Part shown: positions 1 to 9,496 of the stretch, piece by piece | Layout of the letters: each line of letters starts with the position of its first letter | Position numbering within the stretch: position 1 is the stretch's first letter | DNA from: Mycolicibacterium litorale | GTDB lineage: Bacteria > Actinomycetota > Actinomycetes > Mycobacteriales > Mycobacteriaceae | Reading direction: 5' to 3' | DNA length: 64,000 nt | Assembly: GCF_014218295.1 (NCBI RefSeq) | Contig: NZ_AP023287.1 | Location: 3,658,001 to 3,722,000, forward strand | Program-made: the position numbers and the translations under genes | Notes under the pieces: model-generated | Databases searched by the model: none | What the model saw: the letters and a program-made list of their open reading frames with translations, nothing else | What the model was told of the DNA's origin: nothing

Positions 1-1539
1 GCCGAAGTAGAGCCCGTAGAAACCCGCGACGAACAACGTGAGCGCGACGATCGGGTGGGTGAGGGACCGCGACACCCGGGAGTGCAGCGCCGCCAGCAGC
101 CACTCCCGCGGGCCCGGCGGTTGCCCCTTGCCCGCCGTCGGCAGTGCGCGCAGCGCCATCGTCACCGGCGCACCGAGCACCAGCAGGATCGGCACCAGCA
201 TCGACAACAGCATGTGCGCGACCATGTGGACGCTGAACATCGCCGGCATGTAGCGCCCGAGACCGGAGGAGGTGGTGATCAGCAGCGTCGCGCAGCCGAG
301 GAGCCAGGCGACGGTGCGACCGACCGGCCACGCGTCGCCGCGCCGCCGCAGCCGCCACAGCCCGGCCAGGTAGACCGCGGCGAACACGATCGCCGCGGTG
401 CCGAGGATGAGGTCGAACCGCCAGTCGAACAGGATCCGGGACGCGGTCGGCGGGCCGGCGAGGTCGTATCCGATCTCGACCTCCACCGGGGACGGCTGCT
501 GCCCCGGCGGGGGCGGCGGCGTGCGGCCGAGCCCGACCGCGATCCCGAACGTCAACCCGAACAGGGCGGCTTCCATCAGCGCCAGCCGCACCAGTGGGCC
601 CCGCCGGTCGGGGTCGGCGGTGAGACCGGCGACGCCCTTGCGGCGCTGCAGGTAGCCGAGCACGCCGAGCACCGCGAGCGCCACCACTTTCGCGAGTACC
701 AGGACGCCGTACTCGGTGCGGAACAGGTCGGCGGGCGAGATCCGCACCAGCGCGTTGATCACCCCGCTGAGCGCCATCGCGACGAAGCACCACAGCGCCA
801 ACGCGGAGAACCGGCGCGCGGCCACCGCGCCGTGCTCACCGCCGCGCAGCGCGTGGACCAGCAGTACCAGCAGGCCACCGGCCCACAGGGAGCCGGCGAC
901 GAGGTGGATGAGCAGGCTGTTGGTGGCCAGGTCGTGTGCGCCGCCGGAGGACGAATGCCCGGTCAGGACCAACGGCATCAGGGTGAGCAGCGAACCGGCG
1001 AACAGCGGCGGAGTCCAGGCCCACCGCAACACCGGCAGGCTGGCGAGCGTCACCACGGCGGCCAGCAGCGCCGTCCACCGCCACGCGCCTGCCACGTCCA
1101 CCAGGCCGGCGACCGACCAGATCTCGAGCGGGTTGAGATGGTCGCGCAGTGGCTGCCCCGACACGTCCGACACGGTCAGCGGGACGAGCAGCACCGCGCA
1201 CACCGTCCACACCGCCGACGCCGCCGTGCCCAGCCGCAGCGCCCGGTAGCCGGCGACGTCGAGCACACCGTTGGGTTGCGGCGGCACCAGGAACGCGGCG
1301 AACAGGAACGCGCCGACGGCCGTCACGGCGGCGATCTCGCCCGCGGCGCGCACGAAGGGCAGCCCGTAGGTGGTGACGGGCCCCGGATCGGGCAGGCCGG
1401 TCGTGGTCAGGGCATCCGCCAGCGACAGCGCACCGATCCCGGCGGCGACGACGCCGGCCAGCACTGCCACACCGACCAGCACCGGCCACACCGGGCTCGT
1501 TCGGCGGCTGCTGTCCGCCTTCACCGCGACCGTGCTCAT
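1..1539 (-). CDS. CopD/CtaG-type integral membrane protein, 3' end cut by window edge
   Basis: Only the first 513 codons are present; the frame is still open at base 1. The translation is almost entirely hydrophobic helices. An N-terminal CopD-like half carries a helix with LIHLVAGSLWAGG near residue 215, and it leads into a Caa3_CtaG-like half that reaches the edge with THPIVALTLFVAGF. This layout matches mycobacterial two-domain proteins such as Rv0102 (661 residues), thought to act in copper handling and cytochrome c oxidase assembly; that role is inferred from family. The ATG at 1539 is chosen because a TACCCT box lies six bases upstream, which fits a leaderless transcript. It lies 41 bp downstream of plsB2 on the same strand. 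Family call is good, substrate unproven. Confidence 0.85.
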   Translation of the reverse strand, partial: MSTVAVKADSSRRTSPVWPVLVGVAVLAGVVAAGIGALSLADALTTTGLPDPGPVTTYGLPFVRAAGEIAAVTAVGAFLFAAFLVPPQPNGVLDVAGYRALRLGTAASAVWTVCAVLLVPLTVSDVSGQPLRDHLNPLEIWSVAGLVDVAGAWRWTALLAAVVTLASLPVLRWAWTPPLFAGSLLTLMPLVLTGHSSSGGAHDLATNSLLIHLVAGSLWAGGLLVLLVHALRGGEHGAVAARRFSALALWCFVAMALSGVINALVRISPADLFRTEYGVLVLAKVVALAVLGVLGYLQRRKGVAGLTADPDRRGPLVRLALMEAALFGLTFGIAVGLGRTPPPPPGQQPSPVEVEIGYDLAGPPTASRILFDWRFDLILGTAAIVFAAVYLAGLWRLRRRGDAWPVGRTVAWLLGCATLLITTSSGLGRYMPAMFSVHMVAHMLLSMLVPILLVLGAPVTMALRALPTAGKGQPPGPREWLLAALHSRVSRSLTHPIVALTLFVAGFYGLYFG

Positions 1540-1545
1540 GTTCCC

Positions 1546-1551
1546 AGGGTA
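1546..1551 (-). promoter_or_regulatory. -10 box of a leaderless promoter
   Basis: On the minus strand this reads TACCCT, a match to the mycobacterial TANNNT -10 element. It ends six bases before the ATG at 1539, so transcription would begin at or next to the start codon. Confidence 0.5.
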
Positions 1552-1580
1552 TGGCGTGTGCGCCGTCACGCCGGTGCGGG

Positions 1581-3926
1581 TCAGCCCGCCTTCGCGCGTT
1601 TGCGTTCGGCTTCGCGTTCCACGAACTGCTCGCGCGCGTACTGGTCGACCAGATCCATGTCCGCCAGGATGTCGCCGAGTTCCTCACAGAAGGCCCTGCG
1701 CCGCTGCTCCAGGTCGGGGCCGGGCTCGAACAACCGCTGATCCGCGGCGACCTGCCGAGCCGTCGCGAACAACAGTGCCGACACCGACTCGTTGCTGCGC
1801 ACCCGGTCCTGGGCCACGTACTGGCGGCCCAGACCAAGTGCCCGCGTCGTGAGCTCCTTCTCGTCGATCTCGGCGGGGGCGTCGCGCAGCGCGCTGGACA
1901 GGATCTCGTACGCCTCGAAGAACGGTCGCAGCATCGCACCGGCCATCAGCGGCCGCTTGGCACGCAGCAGCGCCAGGATCTGCTCACCGCCTGCGGCGAC
2001 GTGCGATTCCCAGTCGGCGTGCCACGACATCTCCTCTGCCAGGTGGTTGCGGAACGCCGCGGAGTCGGCGAAGTAGAACTCGAACTTCAGCAGATCGCGC
2101 AGCCGCGCCGTCTGCGCCCAGAACGCCTCCAGCGGGTCGCCGTCGGCCCGTGCCGCATACGCCAGGGCCAGTTCGACGATCGAGGTCTCGAGAAACGCGT
2201 GGATGAGAGTGTTGCGGTAGAACGCGGCTTGGTGCTCGTCTTCGGCGGCGATGTACCAGACCGGTTCGCGTCCGCTGTCCACCTTGGTGACGGGGTGACC
2301 GTTGGACAGTGCGTCGACCGCCGACAGCACGCCGTCGGTGGTGCGCAGCCGCAGCGCGCTGTTGGTCAGCGGCGTCTGTTTGCGCATCAGGTAGTCGAGG
2401 CCGTCCTGCAGCGTGTGGTGCAACTGCTCGAGCGTGAGCGCGACACCGCGGGTGGTCAACAGCAGCGCGGACACCAACGCCGTCGCGTTGATCGGGGTCA
2501 CCTGCAGAATGCGCCAGGCCACCTCGAATGCCATCTTCTGCATCGCCAGCCGTTTGGCGGCCTCGTCGGTGCTGCAGGGTCCGCCCGGCTCGCCGAGGTA
2601 CTGGCGCATCGAGACCGCCTCCGGAAAGCGGACGTAGATCTTGCCGTAGCTGCGCTCCCCCTGTGCCTTGATGTAGTTGTACAGCCAGCTCAGCCCTTCG
2701 GGCGTCTTCTCGCCGCCGCGCGCGTAGTCGGCGTACTCGGCGATCTCGTGCAACTGGTCGAAGCTGATCGACACCGGCTGCAGCAGGATGTCGTCGCTGC
2801 GGCCGGCGAGGTAGGCGTCGGCGACGTAGGCCAGCAGACCGAGTTTGGGCGGCAGCATCTTTCCGGTGCGCGAGCGGGTGCCCTCGATCGACCAGCTGAG
2901 GTTGAACCTCTTCTCGACGACGTAGCCCACGAACTCCTTGAGCACGTACTTGTAGAGCGGGTCCCCCGCGACGTTGCGCCGGATGAAGATGACGCCGGAT
3001 CGGCGCAGCAGCGGACCCATGAACCCGAAGGACAGGTTGATCCCGGCGAACATGTGCACCGGCGGCAACCGGTTCTCCTGCATCGCCGCGGGCACCACCG
3101 CGCCGTCGAGATAGGACCGGTGCGAGAACAGCAGCACCGCGGGGTGATTCTCGAGATCGCGGCGCAGCCGCGCGATCTCGGTCTGGTCGTAGTCGAAGTG
3201 CGGATCGAATCCGCGCCGGGTGATCAACCGGCTGAGGTTGGGGATCAGGTCGACCGACACCCGGCTCCATCCGGTGGCGAGCTCGTCGAGCATCTTGCCG
3301 GCTTGCTCGACCGTCGCGCCGGGGATCTCCTCCAGCCCGGCGCGGAACCTGGTGGAGGCAAGGATCTCCGGCTTCACCAGCCGGGGTGACTTGTACTCCG
3401 GTCCCAGCAGCCGGTACTCGACGCGCTCGATGGCCAGCACGGCGCGGCGGATGACGAAATGGGCGAAGTCGCGGGGATTCTCGGCGACCGTCTGGTCGTG
3501 CCACTGCTGACGCAGCTCGGAGACCTTCGCGGGTTCACCGGCGATGACGCGGGCGCGGGTCCGGTCCCGCTTGAGGATCCGGCGCTGCAGTGCCTGCGGT
3601 GGACGGTAGGTGTCACGCCCGGAGATCAGCGCGACCACCTTCGACCGCGTCGGCAGACCCGCGGGCACCCAGAACACCCGCACGGGTACGACGGTGCGGT
3701 CCTCGTCGGCCTCGAGCTCTTCGACCAGTTGCGCCAGCACGGCCGGCGACGGCTCGCCGTCGACGGGCAGCTGCAGCACGTCGACGTGGACGTCCGGATT
3801 GTCGCGGCGCTGCGCGGCCAGCCATTCGTCGAGCAGCTCCACCTCTGCCGGTGACGATGCGGCGGCGAGGACCAGCGCGTCGTCGGTCGTGGTGAAGCTG
3901 GCGTAGTAGTCGTCGGGGACCTTCAC
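1581..3926 (-). CDS. plsB2: Glycerol-3-phosphate 1-O-acyltransferase PlsB2
   Basis: Membrane-associated enzyme that transfers an acyl chain to position 1 of glycerol-3-phosphate, the first step to phospholipid and triacylglycerol. The 781-residue length fits the family (M. tuberculosis Rv2482c is about 789). The catalytic HX4D motif is visible as SHRSYLD near residue 265, followed by [13 protein letters not shown] and [11 protein letters not shown], the conserved substrate-binding blocks. The start is a GTG at 3926 that overlaps the stop of plsC (GTGA), so the two are translationally coupled. It is the last gene of the run WS/DGAT-plsC-plsB2, the same order as Rv2484c-Rv2483c-Rv2482c. Confidence is high. 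Confidence 0.95.
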   Translation of the reverse strand: MKVPDDYYASFTTTDDALVLAAASSPAEVELLDEWLAAQRRDNPDVHVDVLQLPVDGEPSPAVLAQLVEELEADEDRTVVPVRVFWVPAGLPTRSKVVALISGRDTYRPPQALQRRILKRDRTRARVIAGEPAKVSELRQQWHDQTVAENPRDFAHFVIRRAVLAIERVEYRLLGPEYKSPRLVKPEILASTRFRAGLEEIPGATVEQAGKMLDELATGWSRVSVDLIPNLSRLITRRGFDPHFDYDQTEIARLRRDLENHPAVLLFSHRSYLDGAVVPAAMQENRLPPVHMFAGINLSFGFMGPLLRRSGVIFIRRNVAGDPLYKYVLKEFVGYVVEKRFNLSWSIEGTRSRTGKMLPPKLGLLAYVADAYLAGRSDDILLQPVSISFDQLHEIAEYADYARGGEKTPEGLSWLYNYIKAQGERSYGKIYVRFPEAVSMRQYLGEPGGPCSTDEAAKRLAMQKMAFEVAWRILQVTPINATALVSALLLTTRGVALTLEQLHHTLQDGLDYLMRKQTPLTNSALRLRTTDGVLSAVDALSNGHPVTKVDSGREPVWYIAAEDEHQAAFYRNTLIHAFLETSIVELALAYAARADGDPLEAFWAQTARLRDLLKFEFYFADSAAFRNHLAEEMSWHADWESHVAAGGEQILALLRAKRPLMAGAMLRPFFEAYEILSSALRDAPAEIDEKELTTRALGLGRQYVAQDRVRSNESVSALLFATARQVAADQRLFEPGPDLEQRRRAFCEELGDILADMDLVDQYAREQFVEREAERKRAKAG

Positions 3927-5632
3927 TGTCGGCCTTTCACCCCGGACTGCGCCCGGCCATTGGTCGATGACTCATCCTGCGGCGCAGCCGATTCGGCGGG
4001 CTGCCTGCCAGCCTTTCTGGCGGGCGCCTTCTTGGTGGCCTTCTTGGCCGGCTTCTTGGCCGGCTTCTTGGCCGGCTTCTTGGCCGGCGTCTCCTGCGCG
4101 ATCTTCCTCGGCTCGACCGTCTCCCCCGGCGAGCGCTTGTAGAGCGCGGGGACCGGCAGCTTGTCCTGCGGCCACGCCTTGAGGGTGTCCAGATAGATCT
4201 GGCGTACCTCGGCGATGCGGTCCGGCAGGTCCTCCAGCGTCCAGTCGTCGGTCGGGATGGGCGGATAGACCGCGATGTCGACGGTGCCGGGGTTGAACGT
4301 GCTCGAATCGCGTGCGGCCACGACCTCCGCGTTGCGGATGACGATCGGCACGATCGGAATGCCCACCGACATCGCGATGCGGAACGGCCCCTTCTTGAAC
4401 TCGCCGACCTCGACGGTGTCCAGCCGGGTCCCCTCGGGGGCGATCAGAATCGAGATGCCTTTGCGCGCAAGGTCTTCGACTTTGCGCAGACCTTCGACCG
4501 CGGCTTGTGGATCCTCCCGGTCGATGAACGCCGCATCCATCACCTTCCCGATGGTGCCGATCAGCGGATCCTTCTCCAGCTCCTTCTTGCCGACCGAGGT
4601 GAAGTCCTTTTCGACCAGCCTCCCGGCGATCAACGGGTCGGCCTGGTTGCGATGGTTGAAGATGAACACCGCCGGCCGCTGCGCGGTGAGGTTTTCGCGG
4701 CCCAGCACATTGAGGTTGATGCCCGCCGTGGTCAGTAGCAACCGGGACCAGGTGGAGGTGAAGAAATTCACCCCGGTGCGCCGGTTCTGGGTCAGCAGAC
4801 CCACGCCCAGGGCGCTGGCGGCGACCGGGAGCACCGAGCCGATGGCGGCCACCGTCCGCAGCTGCGACAGCGGGTTGCTGCCGCTGCGGCTGGTGAACCG
4901 CAGGACGGGCCAGCCGCGTTTGGCGGCGACGGCGGCGAGTTTGCCCGCGGGGTTGGTGGGCCGCGGATTGCCGACGAGGTACATCAGCGCCACGTCCTCG
5001 TCGCCGTCGGCGTAGAAGTAGCTCTTCGACAGGTCGACGCCATTGCGGGCCGCGAAGGCCTGCACCGCATGGGCTTTGCCCGGACCCCACAGGATGGGAC
5101 GGACGACCTCGCCGGTGATGCACCCGTTGTCGTCGGTCTCGAACTTGTTGCTCAGTACGTTGTCGATGCCGAGGAACCGGGCGACGGGTTCGACCTGAAC
5201 CGTCAGCGCCGACGAGCTGAGGACGACGGTGTGCCCGCGCGCCATGTGCGCGCGGACCAAGGCACGCATCTCCGGATAGATGCGGTCGCGGATGTGTTGT
5301 TCGAAGAGCCGTTCGGCCAGTTCGTCGACGTCGCTGAGCGAGCTGCCGCGCAGCATCCGGGCACCCTTGCCGATGAGGTCCTCGAACTCCGAGCGGCCGA
5401 GTTGGTGGTTGAGCCCGGCCTGCACCATCCCGATGAACTCACCGACGCTCATCTGTCTGCGGCGCAGGCGATCCCGGGTCATGATGACCCCGGTGAACCC
5501 CGCCACCAGCGTGCCGTCGAGATCGAAGAACGCGCCGACCTGCGGCCCCTCCGGCGCTGCCATGATCTCCGCCACCGAGCCCGGCAGGCGCATGGCGCGT
5601 GGCTCGCTCTGCTGCCCCTCGTCGACACTCAT
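3923..5632 (-). CDS. plsC: Bifunctional HAD-hydrolase / 1-acylglycerol-3-phosphate acyltransferase PlsC
   Basis: A 569-residue two-domain protein. The N-terminal part is a HAD-IB phosphatase-like domain with DLDGT at residues 37-41. The C-terminal half is a PlsC acyltransferase with NHRNQAD (HX4D) near residue 327 and APEGTR further on; it would acylate lysophosphatidate at position 2. After residue about 510 it ends in a low-complexity basic tail of KKPA units. The ATG at 5632 overlaps the stop of the upstream WS/DGAT gene (ATGA) and its own stop overlaps plsB2. Corresponds to Rv2483c. Whether the HAD domain is active on phosphatidate or another phosphoester cannot be told from sequence. Confidence 0.93.
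   Translation of the reverse strand: MSVDEGQQSEPRAMRLPGSVAEIMAAPEGPQVGAFFDLDGTLVAGFTGVIMTRDRLRRRQMSVGEFIGMVQAGLNHQLGRSEFEDLIGKGARMLRGSSLSDVDELAERLFEQHIRDRIYPEMRALVRAHMARGHTVVLSSSALTVQVEPVARFLGIDNVLSNKFETDDNGCITGEVVRPILWGPGKAHAVQAFAARNGVDLSKSYFYADGDEDVALMYLVGNPRPTNPAGKLAAVAAKRGWPVLRFTSRSGSNPLSQLRTVAAIGSVLPVAASALGVGLLTQNRRTGVNFFTSTWSRLLLTTAGINLNVLGRENLTAQRPAVFIFNHRNQADPLIAGRLVEKDFTSVGKKELEKDPLIGTIGKVMDAAFIDREDPQAAVEGLRKVEDLARKGISILIAPEGTRLDTVEVGEFKKGPFRIAMSVGIPIVPIVIRNAEVVAARDSSTFNPGTVDIAVYPPIPTDDWTLEDLPDRIAEVRQIYLDTLKAWPQDKLPVPALYKRSPGETVEPRKIAQETPAKKPAKKPAKKPAKKATKKAPARKAGRQPAESAAPQDESSTNGRAQSGVKGRQ
4041..4088 (-). repeat. Four 12-bp tandem repeats coding the KKPA tail of PlsC
   Basis: The unit TTCTTGGCCGGC is repeated four times without change and in frame; on the minus strand it encodes repeated Ala-Lys-Lys-Pro. 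Exact identity at the DNA level suggests recent slippage or recombination, so copy number may vary between strains. Confidence 0.85.
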
Positions 5633-7110
5633 TGTGGCGCACTCCCGTTCGATGACGATGGATCCGATGGCAGGCTGAACGACGCCGGACTCGCCCGGCC
5701 CGGGCCGCCGATGGCGAGCACCTCGTCGAATCCCGCGAGCAGGCACCGGGCGAACAACTCGGGATCCCGCACGGCCGCGCGGTCGTAGCGGGCGGTCACC
5801 GTGCAGAACCCGGAGCGCGACACCAGCACGACCATCATCGCGACGCCGGGCAGCGGGCCGATCCCGTACTGCCGCAGTATCTTCGCCCCCGCGATGTAGG
5901 TGTCTCCGGCGTACACCGGCACGTTGCTCGCCTGCACGTCGGAGTTGACCACCGAGCCGGCCATCGCTTCGAGCACCGAATCGGGAAGCAGACTGGCGAC
6001 GGGGGCGACGGCGCCGATCATGTCGAGCGCGCGTTCCTCCCGCTTGCGCGTCATCTGTGCCCGGACCTTGGCGATGCGCTCCCTCGGGTCGACGACGCCG
6101 ATCGGGGCGGCGAGGTTCACGCCGACGAAGCGGTTGCCGCCCGCGGGATCGGCGTCGGAGCGCAGGCTGACGGGGACGGCCATCGGCAGCGTCGCGACCG
6201 GCACCCCCAGCGCGTCGTGGTAGAGCCGCAACGCCCCGCACACACCGGCGAGGTAGGCGTCGTTGATGGATCCGCCTGCCGCCTTGGCGGCTTTGTGCAG
6301 ATCGCCGAGCGCCATGTCGATCGCCTCACTGCGCGACGACAGGCTGCGGCGGCGCAGCAGCGGCGACGGTTGGGCCACCGAACCCACCACCCGCGCGCTG
6401 GAACGCGCGTAGTCGACCACTCCACCGACCGACGAGATCGGGTCGCGCACGACCTTGCCGACCACGTTCACCGCACCGCCGAGCGCACCGCGGACGCCGC
6501 CGAGAACGGAGAAAGGCAGCCGGTTCAGACCCTGGCGCATCAGGTCGTTCGGTGAGAGGTCCTGCGGGATCGGAAGCGGCGGCACCTCGTCGGGCGGTGG
6601 GTCGCGCTCCAGGTCGTACACGCTGGCGAACATCTCCACGCCCCCGACACCGTCGGTCACCGCGTGGCTGAAGTGCAGCATGGTCGCGGCGCGGCCGCCC
6701 TCGAGCCCTTCGACGAGCGTGGCGGTCCACAGGGGGCGCGAGATGTCCAGTGGCGACTGCAGCGCGATCTCGGCGAGGTCGATCAGTTGCCGCATGGTGC
6801 CGGACTCGGGGATACGGACCCGACGGACGTGAAAGTCGAGGTTGAAATCGGGGTCGACGACCCAGCGCGGCGCGGCGGTCGGCAGGGTCGGCGTCACCAC
6901 TTTCTGCCGCAGTCGCAGCACCTTGCGGGAGGCGTGCTCGAAGCGGGTCCGGAACCTGTCCCAGTCGGGCGTGGTGTCGAGGATCTCCAGGGTCAAGATC
7001 CCCGACCGAGTGCGCGGATTCGCCTCGCCGCGGTGCAGGATCTGGTCGAACGCACTGAGTTCCTCCGGCAACCCCGCGGCATCCAGTTCCGGCACGTCGC
7101 TCGTTGCCAC
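5629..7110 (-). CDS. WS/DGAT (wax ester synthase/diacylglycerol acyltransferase) family O-acyltransferase
   Basis: A 493-residue acyltransferase of the mycobacterial Tgs/WS-DGAT family, corresponding to Rv2484c (about 491 residues). The family transfers acyl-CoA chains to diacylglycerol or alcohols. The active-site region near residue 148 reads SHAVTDG: the second His and the Asp-Gly of the HHxxxDG signature are kept, but the first His is Ser, so activity may be weak or specificity altered. A GTG at 7110 is chosen over an upstream ATG because an AGGAG sequence sits just before it and the protein then begins where family members do. It leads the coupled run with plsC and plsB2, placing triacylglycerol-type chemistry with phosphatidate synthesis. 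Confidence 0.9.
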   Translation of the reverse strand: MATSDVPELDAAGLPEELSAFDQILHRGEANPRTRSGILTLEILDTTPDWDRFRTRFEHASRKVLRLRQKVVTPTLPTAAPRWVVDPDFNLDFHVRRVRIPESGTMRQLIDLAEIALQSPLDISRPLWTATLVEGLEGGRAATMLHFSHAVTDGVGGVEMFASVYDLERDPPPDEVPPLPIPQDLSPNDLMRQGLNRLPFSVLGGVRGALGGAVNVVGKVVRDPISSVGGVVDYARSSARVVGSVAQPSPLLRRRSLSSRSEAIDMALGDLHKAAKAAGGSINDAYLAGVCGALRLYHDALGVPVATLPMAVPVSLRSDADPAGGNRFVGVNLAAPIGVVDPRERIAKVRAQMTRKREERALDMIGAVAPVASLLPDSVLEAMAGSVVNSDVQASNVPVYAGDTYIAGAKILRQYGIGPLPGVAMMVVLVSRSGFCTVTARYDRAAVRDPELFARCLLAGFDEVLAIGGPGRASPASFSLPSDPSSSNGSAPQ

Positions 7111-7320
7111 CCGCTCTCCTCCCGTCGCCTGTGACTGCTGACACCACGCTAGTCCGCGCGCGTGTGACGAGGACAGCGTTTGGCAGGCGGGTCTCACCGA
7201 GCGCCACGACAGGCGGCATCTCTCGACATACCCCGGCGGGTAGCACGCGTCCGCCGTGATCCGTCGATGCGGACCGCGTCGCCGATAGTGCGACTTGGAG
7301 CCGGTCAGCACCCTTTCGGC

Positions 7321-7326
7321 TAAGGT
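7321..7326 (+). promoter_or_regulatory. -10 box of the tRNA-Arg promoter
   Basis: TAAGGT (TANNNT) lies nine bases before the mature 5' end of tRNA-Arg, the expected spacing for a short leader. Confidence 0.45.
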
Positions 7327-7335
7327 ATCTCCGCT

Positions 7336-7408
7336 GCCTCCGTAGCTCAGCGGATAGAGCAGCCGCCTTCTAAGCGGTTGGTCGCAGGTTCGATCCCTGC
7401 CGGGGGCG
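7336..7408 (+). tRNA. tRNA-Arg, anticodon TCT
   Basis: A complete cloverleaf can be drawn. The acceptor stem is GCCTCCG paired with CGGGGGC (one G-T pair), the D arm contains AGCTCAGCGGATAGAGC, and the anticodon stem GCCGC/GCGGT closes the loop CTTCTAA with TCT at its centre. The T arm is GCAGG-TTCGATC-CCTGC. The 3' CCA is not encoded. It would read the rare AGA (and AGG) arginine codons. Confidence 0.95.
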
Positions 7409-7416
7409 CTTCCCGC

Positions 7417-8298
7417 TCAGCGGCCGCGTGCCACGATCACCGGCGTGCGGGCGGCTTGCACCACCGCGGTGCTGACCGAGCCCAACAGCATGCCCGCGAA
7501 TCCACCCCGACCTCGGCTGCCCACGACGAGCAGTTGCGCCGACTCGGAGCGCTCGAGCAGGTGCTCGGCCGGACGGTCGAACACCGACTCACGGTGCACC
7601 GTCACGTCCGGATACCGCTCACAGAAACCGGCCAGGCTGATCGCCAGCGTCTCTTCGGCCGGGGCCTGCACCGTCGCCCAGTCGACGTACGGGTGCAGCG
7701 ATTCGCTGCGGTCACTCCAGCTGTGCAGCGCCACCAGGTCGACACCCTTCATCGACGCCTCTTCGAACGCGATCGCGACGGCGGCCTGGGAGGCCCGCGA
7801 TCCGTCCACACCGACCAGGATGGGGGCATCGGGCCGGTCCAGGTCCATGTCGGCGCCGACGACGGCCACGGGGCACCGGGCGTGATGCAGCACCCCGGTG
7901 CTCACCGAGCCGAGCAGCAGCCGTTTCACCGCCCCGTGCCCGCGGCTGCCGACCACCACCATGTCCGCCTCCTTGGAGACGTTCACCAGCGCGGGCACCG
8001 CCGCGTCCTTGACGAGCCGGTGGGTCACCTCGACGGCGCCGCTGTCCTTGGCGAGCGCTTCGGCATCGGCGAGCACACCGCGCGCGTCGCGCTCCCGGGC
8101 CTCGAAGTACTCATCGGGCAGCGGTGCGGCCGGAACAGCCATCGCCCATGCGGCCGTCATGTCGGTGGACAGGACATGGACGAGGACCAGGGGTACCTCA
8201 CGCATCGCCGCTTCGCGCGCGGACCAACGCACAGCGGCATTCGAGCTGGCGGATCCGTCGACTCCTACGACGATGCCGGGCTGCAGGGCAGTGGACAT
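7417..8298 (-). CDS. Tandem-domain universal stress protein
   Basis: A 293-residue cytoplasmic protein of two Usp domains. Each starts with a GVDGS segment (near residues 12 and 154) and ends with the ATP-binding pattern G-2x-G-9x-G-S; the second reads [15 protein letters not shown]. The size and arrangement match the DosR-regulated mycobacterial proteins Rv2623, Rv1996 and Rv2005c, which bind ATP and are induced in hypoxia. Two DosR-like boxes lie 68-112 bp upstream in the divergent intergenic region, which supports hypoxia or nitric-oxide control. Start at the ATG 8298. Confidence 0.93.
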   Translation of the reverse strand: MSTALQPGIVVGVDGSASSNAAVRWSAREAAMREVPLVLVHVLSTDMTAAWAMAVPAAPLPDEYFEARERDARGVLADAEALAKDSGAVEVTHRLVKDAAVPALVNVSKEADMVVVGSRGHGAVKRLLLGSVSTGVLHHARCPVAVVGADMDLDRPDAPILVGVDGSRASQAAVAIAFEEASMKGVDLVALHSWSDRSESLHPYVDWATVQAPAEETLAISLAGFCERYPDVTVHRESVFDRPAEHLLERSESAQLLVVGSRGRGGFAGMLLGSVSTAVVQAARTPVIVARGR

Positions 8299-8365
8299 GT
8301 GAGCATCCTTTCTGGCTTCGTCGCCTGGACGTGATCAGTCTGCTCCTGTGACGGTGTGCCGCGTA

Positions 8366-8379
8366 GGGCATTTGGTCCA
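8366..8379. promoter_or_regulatory. Candidate DosR box 1 (weaker)
   Basis: GGGCATTTGGTCCA matches 10 of 14 core positions of the published DosR consensus GGGACTWWAGTCCC. It lies 68 bp before the universal stress protein start and 31 bp (about three helical turns) from box 2, as in known two-box DosR promoters. Confidence 0.55.
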
Positions 8380-8396
8380 CGAGTGCCCCACTTTCG

Positions 8397-8410
8397 GGGA
8401 CTTATGCCCC
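8397..8410. promoter_or_regulatory. Candidate DosR box 2 (stronger)
   Basis: GGGACTTATGCCCC matches 12 of 14 core positions of the DosR consensus GGGACTWWAGTCCC. It is 86 bp upstream of the pyridoxamine-oxidase-like gene and in range of the divergent universal stress protein. Confidence 0.7.
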
Positions 8411-8495
8411 TTTCGCGGTGCCGGCTCCTGACGGACACTGGCGCATGCAGGAACGGCACACCGAACCGGTCCACCGCACAGGGAGATTGATCACC

Positions 8496-8933
8496 ATGTC
8501 CAAGGGACAACAACTCGACGTCCTCAACCGCAGGCAGTGTCTCGATCTGCTCCAGGAGGTTCGCGTCGGCCGGCTGGTGTTCACCGAGGACGGCCTACCC
8601 GCGGTGCAACCGGTCAATTTCCGGATGAAGCGCGACGACGTGATCATCCGGGTCGCCGGCGGGGCGAAGCTGGCCGCCGCCAACCAGAACATGGTGGTGG
8701 CGTTCGAGGCCGACGAACTCGACCCCGATCTGCGCACCGGATGGAGCGTGACGATCGTGGGAACGGCGCACCCCATCACCGATGTCGACGAATTGATGGA
8801 AGTGTCCGGGACTTTCCTCGAACCGTGGGTGGAGGGCCGTCGGGACCACTTCATCCGGATCGAGGCACAGAAGATGACCGGACGCCGCTTCCGCGAGCCA
8901 GGACTGCCGCAGTACCGGAGCGTGGGCGAATAA
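8496..8933 (+). CDS. Pyridoxamine 5'-phosphate oxidase-like flavin-binding protein
   Basis: A 145-residue split-barrel protein with the signature of the Pyridox_ox_2 group (GRLVFTEDGLPAVQPVNF near the start, then the GGAKL segment). These proteins bind FMN or F420. Small relatives such as Rv3129 are DosR-induced in M. tuberculosis, which fits the DosR-like boxes just upstream. The internal ATG at 8496 is preferred to an earlier ATG at 8418 because GGGAGA sits nine bases before it and the family begins near here. It heads a same-strand run with flavin reductase, RibD-like and methyltransferase genes. The true substrate is unknown. Confidence 0.85.
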   Translation: MSKGQQLDVLNRRQCLDLLQEVRVGRLVFTEDGLPAVQPVNFRMKRDDVIIRVAGGAKLAAANQNMVVAFEADELDPDLRTGWSVTIVGTAHPITDVDELMEVSGTFLEPWVEGRRDHFIRIEAQKMTGRRFREPGLPQYRSVGE

Positions 8934-8998
8934 CGCACGCCCGCCGCATCGAACGGGGTGGGTCAGCGCAAGTGCGCTGTGGCGTGGAGACTGTGACG

Positions 8999-9496
8999 AT
9001 GCCGGAATCCGGAGCGGAATCGTTCGAAGCGCTCGTCGCGCTACTCGACTACCCGATGTTCGTGGTCACCACCCGCGCAGGCGACGTCGTCTCGGGATGT
9101 CTCGTGGGTTTCGCGAGCCAGACCAGTATCAACCCGCCGCGCTTCCTGATCGGCTTGTCCAAGCGCAACATGACATTTCGCGTCGCCCAGGACGCGACAC
9201 ACCTGGCGGTACACGTCGTCGCCCGCGAACACATCGAGCTGGCCCGCCTCTTCGGCGGCGAAACCGGCGACGAGGCCGACAAATTCGCGCGCTGCAGGTG
9301 GCACAGCGGGCCCGAGGGCGTGCCGATCCTCGACGACGCCGGCGCCTGGTTCGTCGGCACGATCCTCGATCGCTTCGAGGTCGGCGACCACGTCGGACAC
9401 GTCCTCGACCCGATCGCGGGTCAGCCGCCCGGCGAGTTCACCGACTGGGTGACCTTCGCCGACGTCCGCGACCTCACCCCGGGACACGAGGCATAG
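8999..9496 (+). CDS. Flavin reductase-domain protein
   Basis: A 165-residue protein of the flavin-reductase-like FMN-binding family. The core YPMFVVTTRAG...GFASQTSINPP...IGLSKRNMTF and the C-terminal GDHVGHV segment are typical of enzymes that reduce FMN or FAD with NAD(P)H, often to supply a partner monooxygenase. The ATG at 8999 has GGAGA eight bases upstream; a GTG six bases earlier is too close to that site. The stop is immediately followed by the next start, so the two are co-translated. No partner monooxygenase is adjacent, so the electron acceptor is unknown. Confidence 0.85.
   Translation: MPESGAESFEALVALLDYPMFVVTTRAGDVVSGCLVGFASQTSINPPRFLIGLSKRNMTFRVAQDATHLAVHVVAREHIELARLFGGETGDEADKFARCRWHSGPEGVPILDDAGAWFVGTILDRFEVGDHVGHVLDPIAGQPPGEFTDWVTFADVRDLTPGHEA

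Noticed and set aside
55..1740. Open frame of 561 codons on the plus strand
   Set aside because: Antisense to the CopD/CtaG gene; low-complexity Arg/Gln/His product typical of shadow frames.
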